Origin: Patescibacteria group bacterium
Lineage (GTDB): Bacteria > Patescibacteriota > Microgenomatia > UBA12405 > JAHJSD01
Length of the DNA: 14,719 nucleotides
Reading direction: 5' to 3'
Assembly: GCA_018830585.1 (NCBI GenBank)
Contig: JAHJSD010000065.1
Coordinates: forward strand, 1 to 14,719
The notes beneath the pieces are model-generated. The model worked only from the letters and a program-made list of their open reading frames with translations, was not told where the DNA came from and did no database searches. The position numbers and the translations under genes were made by a program. Below are positions 6,843-12,083 of the stretch, in pieces (position 1 is the first letter of the stretch; the number at the start of each line of letters is the position of its first letter).

Positions 6843-6871
6843 TTGACAAATCGAACCTAATTAGTTTTAAT
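6843..6871 (+). promoter_or_regulatory. Promoter of the PaaX-family gene
   Basis: TTGACA (6843-6848), 17-nt spacer, TTTAAT (6866-6871), then 10 nt to the ATG at 6882. The operator-like half-site 6827-6841 lies one base upstream of the -35 box. Confidence 0.7.
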
Positions 6872-6881
6872 TAATGTTGAA

Positions 6882-7556
6882 ATGGTTAAAACCAGCCGGT
6901 TGCTGAAAATTTTGTCCGCGGCAGAAGAGATTTTGCTTTTTTTTGATAACTATTTCAGTAAATACCACTGGGTCGCTTACACCGCCGGTTACACCCCGAA
7001 ACAATTTAATGCCACTGTCCGGCGGTTGAACGGAAACAATTCTTTTGATTCAGATTTTTCCTTCAAAAAACCGGCCGGGTTTTCACTTTCAATGATCAAA
7101 GAGGATTGGGATGGAAATTGGCGGGTTGTCAGCTATGACATTCCGGAGAAAAGCCGTGTCTTTAGGGATTTAATTAAAAGGAGTCTCTATGATTTGGGTT
7201 TTAAAAAAATGCAACGCTCGGTTTGGATTTCACCCTTGCCGGTGGACCGTTTTGTCAGAGATTTGGCCGGGAAATATAAAACGGATAATTTTGCCTTTTT
7301 TCTGGCTAAAATGCCTGATAGAGATCCGAGGAAAATAGTCACTGAGCTTTGGCCTGTTTTTGATTGGAGAAAAGAAGCGGTTGGTTTGTTAGCTAAGTTA
7401 AAAAAAGCCAAAGAGGCAAGCGGGGAGGATAAAAATAAGTTTTGGCAGTTGGTTTTGAACCACCCTAAAGTGCCCTTGGATTTGCTTCCGGTCAATTGGC
7501 CATTGAAGGAATTAACGATAACTTTTTCTTCTAAGAATAGGGAAAAAGAGGATTAG
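6882..7556 (+). CDS. PaaX-family transcriptional regulator with Cas2-like domain
   Basis: 224 residues. The N-terminal about 60 residues look like a helical or winged-helix DNA-binding part. Residues 78-150 (NWRVVSYDIPEKSRVFRDLI, LYDLGFKKMQRSVWISP) match the Cas2-like ferredoxin fold of PaaX proteins, with Asp86 in the position of the Cas2 metal-binding Asp. PaaX regulators repress phenylacetate genes in Proteobacteria, but related proteins of unknown target are common in CPR genomes. No CRISPR array or other cas gene is present, so a Cas2 adaptation role is unlikely. PaaX proteins are usually about 300 residues, so this is a short form. It sits between the two halves of ComEC and is probably co-transcribed with the following gene (63 nt gap). 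Confidence 0.82.
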   Translation: MVKTSRLLKILSAAEEILLFFDNYFSKYHWVAYTAGYTPKQFNATVRRLNGNNSFDSDFSFKKPAGFSLSMIKEDWDGNWRVVSYDIPEKSRVFRDLIKRSLYDLGFKKMQRSVWISPLPVDRFVRDLAGKYKTDNFAFFLAKMPDRDPRKIVTELWPVFDWRKEAVGLLAKLKKAKEASGEDKNKFWQLVLNHPKVPLDLLPVNWPLKELTITFSSKNREKED

Positions 7557-7584
7557 CCTGCTTTTGATAAATCCACCTGCTGGT

Positions 7585-7611
7585 CCGTCTCGACCGCTCA
7601 GCGAGGCGAGC
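7585..7611. repeat. Short GC-rich repeat between regulator and MBL genes
   Basis: GTCTCGACCGCTCAGCGAGG is the reverse of a module also seen near 5283 and 10820 (GCTCGCCTCGCTGAG). It almost fills the 63-nt gap. Confidence 0.6.
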
Positions 7612-7619
7612 CTTTACTA

Positions 7620-8573
7620 ATGCCACAAACAGAAATAGTTGACCGGGAAAAACAAAGAAGGCTTTGGTTAAGGTTAGGAGTATTGTTTTGGTTAGTTTTA
7701 ATTTTGTTTTTGGTTTTCTCGCAACTTCCCGATAAAAACCTTCATTTAGTTTTTTGCGACGTTGGCCAGGGAGATGCTGTTTTGGCCCGAATCGGCAAAA
7801 ACCAGGTTTTGATCGACGGCGGTTTGCCTGGTAAAGAGGAGAAGCTGCTAAACTGTCTCCGATCCCAAATGCCTTTCTGGGACCGGCAGATCGAAGTTTT
7901 AGTTAACACCCATCCGGACGAGGACCACTTTGCCGGTTTGGCGGAAATCTTAAAACGTTACCGGATCAAAAATTTTGTTTATAACGGTTTGGATAACAAA
8001 GACTCCTGGCGTTTTCAGGAATTCAAAAAACAGCTTATTGGAAAAAAAGTTTGTTCATCAAAAGCCACAGACTTTGGATCATTTAGGATTAAAGGTGTAT
8101 ACTTTGATATACTATGGCCAGGCACAACGGTAAAAACAGCCCAAAATTCAGACCAACAATATTTTGATCCGGAAACCGGTAGTTGTCCCATGCCGGATTT
8201 TCAAAATCCGGAAGAAATTTTAAACAACCAATCAATCGTGATCCACCTTAGTTGGGGCCGTTTTGACGCTTTGTTGACAGGGGATATTCCTAGCGAGGCG
8301 GAACAGGTTTTGGTCTGGCGCAAAAAAATTTCACCAGTGGAGGTTTTAAAAATTGCCCATCACGGTTCCAAGACCAGCACCTCCGAAGAGTTGCTGACGG
8401 CGGCGGCGCCGCAATTGGCGGTAATCTCTGTTGGAGAGAATCGGTTTGGTCATCCAACCGATGAGGTTTTGAAAAAAATTGCCGATCACGGGATTGAACT
8501 CTTGAGAACCGATAATGACGGCACGATTGAAATTATTAGCAATGGCAAGCAGTGGAAAATTAACAGCAGATAG
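7620..8573 (+). CDS. ComEC C-terminal-type metallo-beta-lactamase protein, membrane anchored
   Basis: 317 residues. One membrane helix at about 16-36 (LGVLFWLVLILFLVFSQL) is followed by an MBL-fold domain of the ComEC type: LVFCDVGQGDAVL, LIDGG, NTHPDEDHFAGL (H98, D100, D102, H103), LLTGDI (D222), KIAHHGS (H247, H248) and VGENRFGHPTDEVL. In one-piece ComEC this domain is thought to degrade the non-transported DNA strand. Here it is a free protein anchored by its own helix, so the active site would face outward if the helix is N-in. All metal ligands are present. The start at 7620 is the first ATG after the regulator gene and fits the anchor position. Confidence 0.92.
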   Translation: MPQTEIVDREKQRRLWLRLGVLFWLVLILFLVFSQLPDKNLHLVFCDVGQGDAVLARIGKNQVLIDGGLPGKEEKLLNCLRSQMPFWDRQIEVLVNTHPDEDHFAGLAEILKRYRIKNFVYNGLDNKDSWRFQEFKKQLIGKKVCSSKATDFGSFRIKGVYFDILWPGTTVKTAQNSDQQYFDPETGSCPMPDFQNPEEILNNQSIVIHLSWGRFDALLTGDIPSEAEQVLVWRKKISPVEVLKIAHHGSKTSTSEELLTAAAPQLAVISVGENRFGHPTDEVLKKIADHGIELLRTDNDGTIEIISNGKQWKINSR

Positions 8574-8576
8574 CAG

Positions 8577-8735
8577 TTAGTGTTAAGAAGCGAGAAGTAA
8601 GTGTTAAGAAAGTTGACCCAGACCTTTTTATTTTTCGAGTGAGTCTTCGAATCGAGAAACAATTTACAAGAAGCGGTTTAATGACAACACACCCCCGGGG
8701 TGTCTGCGGATCTCACCCCGGGGGTGGAATACCCT
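8577..8735. repeat. Heptamer tract, family E and family A repeats
   Basis: 8577-8614 repeats 7-nt words (GTGTTAA, GAAGTAA). 8632-8670 is family E (TTTCGAGTGAGTCTTCGAAT). CACCCCCGGGG (8690-8700) and CCCCGGGGGTG (8716-8726) form a family A copy. The family A copy truncates the prephenate dehydratase remnant. Confidence 0.8.
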
Positions 8736-8802
8736 TTCCCAATCAATGCGAAAAAAGTGAAGTTGTTTTTAACATCCTGGATTTTTCTTTTTAAAATTTT
8801 CA

Positions 8803-8825
8803 ACCGGTTTAACTTAGCGGTTGTC
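8803..8825. repeat. Hairpin CAACCG/CGGTTG
   Basis: CAACCG and CGGTTG arms around an 11-nt loop. It lies in the prephenate dehydratase remnant and may simply be part of its coding sequence, so I do not assign it to the inserted element. Confidence 0.3.
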
Positions 8826-8847
8826 TCGGAGCAGATCGCCGATAGTT

Positions 8848-8983
8848 GCGGGTTTTAACCCCAGCACCAGAAAGCCCCACGTTGAAATGTGGGGATGAAT
8901 GGCAATCTGTCTGGGGCTTTCGGTGCAGAGTTTCATCCCTTGGGAAAGGGAAGCCACGGGCCTCAGCCCATGGAGGATTCACT
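8848..8983 (+). mobile_element. IS200/IS605-type right end without transposase, omega-RNA-like
   Basis: The end GAAGCCACGGGC CTCA GCCCATGG, then AGGATTCAC, is the typical right-end hairpin of IS605-family elements, which is also the 3' scaffold of the TnpB guide (omega) RNA. Upstream lie a GGGTT/AACCC hairpin, a 14-bp stem (8865-8879 with 8912-8925, one bulge), a competing local stem CCCCAC/GTGGGG (8875-8880 and 8889-8894) and CCCTT/AAGGG (8937-8950). No tnpA or tnpB frame is present. At about 135 nt it is a minimal non-autonomous element or a remnant. The prephenate dehydratase sequence continues on both sides, which marks the insertion limits to within a few bases. Confidence 0.75.
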
Positions 8984-9202
8984 CTTGGCAACTTTTTCAG
9001 CGGCGGCAGCAGTGTCTTCAAACACTTCAGCTTTAAGCCAAAAATGTTGAACAAAAAATTTATCACATTGGGCCAAAGCCTTTGGATGGGAAATTACCAC
9101 TTTGATATCCTTTATACCACTTATCTCAGGTACAGGAGAAACGGCCAGGCAGTGGTTAATCGGCAGTCTTAAACGGCTTAAAATTTGATATTTTTTTATT
9201 TA

Positions 9203-9284
9203 GTCACCTGCCTGCTCAGTACCGCTACAGTGGGATACCCCACGTGGTTTCCTATCTGGAGGGCCTGCCGGCGAGCAGGTTTAG
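9203..9284. repeat. Family C repeat with a large inner insertion
   Basis: The outer parts CACCTGCCTGCTC and GGCCTGCCGGCGAGCAGG match the family C copy at 2325-2375. Instead of the F palindrome, the middle carries about 45 other bases with a GTGGG/CCCAC hairpin. Confidence 0.7.
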
Positions 9285-9305
9285 CAATAGAGCAATTCAA
9301 TAATG

Positions 9306-9480
9306 GCAACACACCCCCGGGGTGTCTGCAGATTTCGCCCCGGGGGTGAAATAACTTACATTTCGAGCGAGTCTGCGAGCAGAGCGAATGGTGAGCAAAG
9401 TCCTGAGCGCAGTCGGAGGATTATAATCCTGAGCGCAGTCGGAGGGCAAGGTCGAACCAGAGTCGAGAAATTCTTCAAGG
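9306..9480. repeat. Family A and E repeats
   Basis: CACCCCCGGGG (9312-9322) and CCCCGGGGGTG (9338-9348) form a family A copy nearly identical to 8690-8726. 9358-9470 is a long family E copy containing CCTGAGCGCAGTCGGAGG twice. No gene is supported. Confidence 0.75.
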
Positions 9481-9615
9481 TAATCATATCACTTTAGCAT
9501 TGGCCTTGCCGATAGCAGTTCAAACAGGGTGGTAGAAGGACAAAGCAAATTTTGGCGTTTCAGTGGTAAAATAGCTTTTACCCGGAAGATATTTTCTTTC
9601 GGGGAAGAAGATAAG

Positions 9616-9897
9616 ATGAGATTAAAAGGAGGTAAGGAGTTGAGACAATTACCGGTAAATCCGGAAACGCTGATCGGCCAACCGATTTACGTTCGGGAAG
9701 ATGCACCGTTTTCGGAAAGGGAGGTTATTGCCGCCAGACTTGGCATTGATCCGGAAAGGGTTTTGTCAACGGCGGTTGTTAGCGATCGCTTGATTGGTTT
9801 CTCGGTCAAGGCCGAGTCGTCGGGCGTTAGAGTTGGTTACGGCAGACTTTTTAATTTAAGTCCGGCTTGGCGCCGGAGGGGAGAAAGCGGGAGATGA
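9616..9897 (+). CDS. Small protein of unknown function
   Basis: 93 residues from the ATG at 9616, which is preceded by GATAAG. An alternative TTG start at 9640 has a full Shine-Dalgarno (GGAGGT at 9628-9633, 6 nt spacing) and would give 85 residues. I cannot decide between them. The body (QPIYVREDAPFSEREVIAAR, RLGIDPERVL, VSDRLIGFSVKAESSGVRVG) is mixed alpha/beta with no family I recognise. Its TGA overlaps the next gene's ATG (ATGA), so the two are translationally coupled. Confidence 0.7.
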   Translation: MRLKGGKELRQLPVNPETLIGQPIYVREDAPFSEREVIAARLGIDPERVLSTAVVSDRLIGFSVKAESSGVRVGYGRLFNLSPAWRRRGESGR

Positions 9898-10217
9898 GGG
9901 AATTAAACAGCAGATCTTACCTGTTTCCGGGCTGGCGGCAAAAATGTCTTCAGGCGGAAAGATCGGCCGATTTGGAAACAGCCCGCCGGCTGTCCCGTTC
10001 GGCTGTTATTTTGGAAAAAGAGGCTGTCGAAACGACGGACCCAGGGCAGAGAAAGCAGTTTTTACAAAGAGCTCAAGAAGCCCAGTTTGCAGCTGACAAG
10101 TTAAACGCTTTGGCTTTGGGGATAATGCCGAGAAGAGTTGGGCCAAAGCCCCTCTCCGGTCATTCTGATCCCAAACCTGTTAAGGGGGGAGAATCCTCTC
10201 GTTTCCCGTCATTCTGA
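9894..10217 (+). CDS. Small helical protein of unknown function with a repeat-derived tail
   Basis: 107 residues from the ATG at 9894, which overlaps the upstream stop. GGAGGGGAGA upstream can serve as ribosome binding site. Residues 1-85 are charged and helical (WRQKCLQAERSADLETARRL, QRKQFLQRAQEAQFAADKL), possibly a helical hairpin. The last about 20 residues (from 10156) and the stop codon are coded by family B repeat DNA, with CATTCTGA supplying the TGA. The original gene was probably longer or ended differently. No function is known. Confidence 0.7.
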   Translation: MRELNSRSYLFPGWRQKCLQAERSADLETARRLSRSAVILEKEAVETTDPGQRKQFLQRAQEAQFAADKLNALALGIMPRRVGPKPLSGHSDPKPVKGGESSRFPSF

Positions 10218-10378
10218 CCCGCCCAAAGCTACGCAGTTGCTGGCGGGGAAGAATCCCCATGGAGCTATCAATTTGCTTACACAAGGGGCCGCGCCCGCCA
10301 TCGCTACCCGCCCAGAACTGGCGGGTTGCGGGCGGGGATCCTTCTCTCCCTGAGGGAGATCAGGATGATAGCGAGGTG
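10155..10378. repeat. Array of family B and C repeats
   Basis: Copies of GTCATTCTGA start at 10158 and 10208. 10206-10258 is present again as a perfect 53-nt inverted copy at 11946-11998. 10293-10337 is a family C copy (GCGCCCGCCATCGCTA, variable middle, TGCGGGCGGGG). 10337-10368 equals 2634-2665 over 32 nt. The frames through this region are repeat-derived. Confidence 0.85.
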
Positions 10379-10458
10379 GGTAGGGCGGCATAGGTCCCGG
10401 ATTTTTCAACCGCTATTAGTCGGTCAGTCCTGTTTTAGCCTGCTTTTCCATAACCTGG

Positions 10459-10487
10459 TTGCTTTAAACAGATTTTTCTGGTATAAA
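10459..10487 (+). promoter_or_regulatory. Promoter of a short leader transcript
   Basis: TTGCTT (10459-10464), 17-nt spacer, TATAAA (10482-10487). Start of transcription would be near 10494, about 4 nt before the ATG at 10498. Confidence 0.6.
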
Positions 10488-10497
10488 CAAAACCAAG

Positions 10498-10536
10498 ATG
10501 AAAAAACAGTCTCTCCTTCTCCTTTTGGGTAATTAA
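10498..10536 (+). CDS. Twelve-residue Leu-run leader peptide
   Basis: MKKQSLLLLLGN, with five consecutive Leu codons (10513-10527). Taken with the promoter just upstream and the terminator 33 nt downstream, it has the form of an amino-acid attenuation leader. A remnant of a lipoprotein or secreted-protein start is the alternative. Confidence 0.45.
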   Translation: MKKQSLLLLLGN

Positions 10537-10541
10537 CCTGC

Positions 10542-10594
10542 GGGGGCCAGGAAGAGATTGTTGTGGAAGGCCTCCTGAAAGGGAGGCCGTTTTT
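10542..10594 (+). terminator. Intrinsic terminator with a possible antiterminator
   Basis: GGCCTCC (10569-10575) pairs with GGAGGCC (10582-10588), followed by GTTTTT: a good rho-independent terminator. GGGGGCC (10542-10548), just after the leader stop, can pair with GGCCTCC instead (7 bp, one G-U) and would block the terminator. Confidence 0.7.
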
Positions 10595-10600
10595 ATTTAG

Positions 10601-10930
10601 TCATTTGATCATTAGTCATTAAGCATTGTTTCTTTATTTGATCACTTAAAAGTTACGACTTACGACTTACGATTTACGATTTACGAATCAAGAATCAGGT
10701 ATTAGGAATAAGGAATCAGTCAGAGTCTTTTATTTTTCGAGTGAGTCTGCGAATCGAGAAAGGATTCGTCTAAGGATAGTTCTCGACCGAGTCTGACTCG
10801 GTTCTCGACAGGCCTGCCTGCTCGCCTCGCTGAGCGGTCGAAGCGGGCCGGCAGGCAGCTGGTCGAAGGGTTCATAATCCTGAGGTTTTGTCGAAGGAAT
10901 CGAGCGATAAGCGTTGAGGAACTTAGTTTC
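10601..10930. repeat. Heptamer tracts and family E/C repeats
   Basis: 10601-10720 repeats 7-nt words that change along the tract (CATTAAG, then ACTTACG and ATTTACG, then GAATCAA and GAATAAG). 10729-10910 is a family E copy (TTTCGAGTGAGTCTGCGAAT, GGTTCTCGACAGG) with a family C module (GCCTGCCTG and GCCGGCAGGCAG) near 10812-10858. No gene is seen. Confidence 0.75.
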
Positions 10931-10950
10931 ACTTAAAATCTAAGATTAAG

Positions 10951-11103
10951 ATGAGAAAAAGAGGATTGCCGGAAACTCCTGTTTCTTTGTCGATCGGAGT
11001 TTGTCTTTTGCGTTGGAATAGAACAGCGGAGAGGATGGCGGAAGATATAGTACCCGCAAAACAAATTTACCACACTTTTAAGCTTGAAACACTGAAAGTT
11101 TGA
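10951..11103 (+). CDS. Small ORF, unknown
   Basis: 50 residues (MRKRGLPETPVSLSIGVCLL to FKLETLKV). It starts in the context TTAAGATGAG, which resembles the starts at 9616 and 11368 (both TAAG ATGAG). TAAAAT lies 11 nt upstream. It is unrecognised and could be the 5' part of a frameshifted gene that continues in the next frame. Confidence 0.4.
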   Translation: MRKRGLPETPVSLSIGVCLLRWNRTAERMAEDIVPAKQIYHTFKLETLKV

Positions 11104-11264
11104 TTTGCGCTTGCTATAGGTTAGGAGAAGAGGTTCTTGCCCGCGGGCTTAGCGGGCCTGTCGTCGCTATTCGTTTAGGTCGGTTCAGACAAGCCCGATC
11201 GGCGCATCAGAAAAGAGCAAGCGTCTTGTTAGGGGCTTGTCGGGAAGCTGGAGACGAGGAGTAA
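11100..11264 (+). CDS. Small ORF overlapping the previous stop, or structured RNA
   Basis: 54 codons from a TTG that overlaps the upstream TGA (TTGA). It includes SGPVVAIRLGRFRQARSAHQ. The same DNA has strong secondary structure: GCCCGC/GCGGGC (11139-11157), GACAAGCCC (11188-11196) with GGGCTTGTC (11233-11241), and an inner CAAG/CTTG hairpin (11218-11228). Either a coding or an RNA role is possible, and neither is established. Confidence 0.3.
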   Translation: MICACYRLGEEVLARGLSGPVVAIRLGRFRQARSAHQKRASVLLGACREAGDEE

Positions 11265-11367
11265 AGTTTAAAATAAGAAACAAGGTGGGGCTAAACAACC
11301 CTTTCCTAAAATAAACAGGACAATACTTTAAAAAACTTTAAGAAAGTTAAAATTTAAAAAAACTAAG

Positions 11368-11646
11368 ATGAGTTTTGAATTTGAATATAGAATAAAAGTT
11401 TTTAGTGAGGTAGTTGGCCCTGTAATGTATGGCCCCGGTCCTCTCTTGACAAGCAGATCCCCTGAGCAGATTGAGGCTCTCGATCGAATCGGGGCGGCTT
11501 TGGGAATAGACATGGAAGGGTATATTCAGGGAGCAAAACCCGGTTCTCCGGAAAGATGTAGGAGGGTTGAACTTAAACGCGGCCTTGAGGTTGTAAGGGA
11601 TAGAATTCCTGTCGCCCAGGTGATAATGAAGACCAGGTGGAGATAA
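11368..11646 (+). CDS. Small protein of unknown function
   Basis: 92 residues (MSFEFEYRIKVFSEVVGPVM, SPEQIEALDRIGAALGID, ERCRRVELKRGLEVVRDRIP). It starts with mixed alpha/beta sequence and ends with a basic helix. The start ACTAAGATGAG matches the context of two other small genes nearby. No family is recognised. Codon use looks normal for the window (AT-poor third positions in the body), so it is probably real. Confidence 0.6.
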   Translation: MSFEFEYRIKVFSEVVGPVMYGPGPLLTSRSPEQIEALDRIGAALGIDMEGYIQGAKPGSPERCRRVELKRGLEVVRDRIPVAQVIMKTRWR

Positions 11647-11820
11647 CCACAAATCCGTTTCCCGAAGAATCGGCGGCAAAGGTTAAATCAACCTTTCCGG
11701 AGGAGTAAGTATCGGACGGGCGAAACCAATTTAAAATGAAACCGAAAAAAGATTTCCCCGGTACGACTCTTACTTCGTCTCCTGGTTTACCGCCAGGCAG
11801 CCGAAGGGCGAACGTACGGG
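11638..11820 (-). pseudogene. Possible fragment of a beta-sandwich (IPT/Ig-like) domain protein
   Basis: On the minus strand the frame reads GGKPGDEVRVVPGKSFFGFI and then SGKVDLTFAADSSGNGFVVI. The pattern 'G-x-V-x-V-x-G ... DSSGN-x-F-V-V-I' is that of surface IPT/TIG or Ig-like domains. It starts and ends without a proper gene context and runs into repeats and the 3' end of the 11368 gene, so it is a remnant at best. Confidence 0.35.
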
Positions 11821-11831
11821 GACAAGCAGGT

Positions 11832-12060
11832 TCAACATTAAACATTGGAGTTGGTAGTCATCCTGAAGTAATTCAGCCCACCTGTCATCCTGAGGAATTC
11901 CGATGACGAAGGATCCCGTTGAGATTGGCAAGGTGCTGTCTAAAAGGGGATTCTTCCCCGCCAGCAACTGCGTAGCTTTGGGCGGGTCAGAATGACGGTG
12001 GAGGAGGATCCTTTCTTTGTATCTGATGGCACGGAGTCGGAATGACGGGAAGGGGTTTAA
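11832..12060. repeat. Heptamer tract and family B array upstream of leuS
   Basis: 11832-11850 is a short ACATTAA heptamer tract. From 11860 follow several family B pieces (GTCATCCTGAGG, GATGACGAAGGATCCC, and 11946-11998, the perfect inverted copy of 10206-10258). The last B piece ends GGAATGACGGGAAGG at about 12052, where the leuS -35 region should be. Confidence 0.8.
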
Positions 12061-12071
12061 GGGCAACGTAG

Positions 12072-12077
12072 TAAATT
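12072..12077 (+). promoter_or_regulatory. Putative -10 box of leuS
   Basis: TAAATT, followed by exactly 6 nt and the leuS ATG at 12084, as in three other starts of the window. No good -35 box is present at 17-18 nt. That position is taken by the end of a family B repeat. Confidence 0.4.
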
Positions 12078-12083
12078 AGCGAC

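Larger units (their letters stand above)
8735..9198 (-). pseudogene. pheA: Prephenate dehydratase remnant split by an IS605-type element
   Basis: On the minus strand, 9198 to 8981 codes for ILSRLRLPINHCLAVSP and then DIKVVISHPKALAQCDKFF and EDTAAAAEKVAK, the signature SHPQALAQC region of prephenate dehydratase (prephenate to phenylpyruvate, phenylalanine synthesis). After an insert, 8848 to 8735 resumes as AICSETTAKL and LKILKRKIQDVKNNFTFF, matching the family's IQD-NNxTRF end of the catalytic domain (here TFF, the Arg is changed). Both parts are in the same frame, but the insert brings a TGA at 8963-8965. The first about 75 residues and any ACT domain are gone, cut off by a family C repeat near 9203 and a family A repeat at 8690-8726. 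Confidence 0.85.

Noticed and set aside
6559..6849. Minus-strand 96-codon frame overlapping the comEC 3' end
   Set aside because: It mirrors the comEC coding strand, and its repeated FYVDRR words come only from the duplicated palindrome.
6882..7556. Cas2 of a CRISPR system
   Set aside because: The Cas2-like domain is preceded by a DNA-binding-like part and there is no cas1 or repeat-spacer array. The PaaX family fits better.
8846..9172. Plus-strand 108-codon frame as a TnpB C-terminus
   Set aside because: It crosses the guide-RNA-like part and then runs antisense to the prephenate dehydratase remnant. No TnpB zinc-finger or RuvC motif is seen.
10138..10532. Plus- and minus-strand frames across the B/C array
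   Set aside because: They are translations of repeat DNA that also occurs elsewhere in other frames. No independent protein character is seen.
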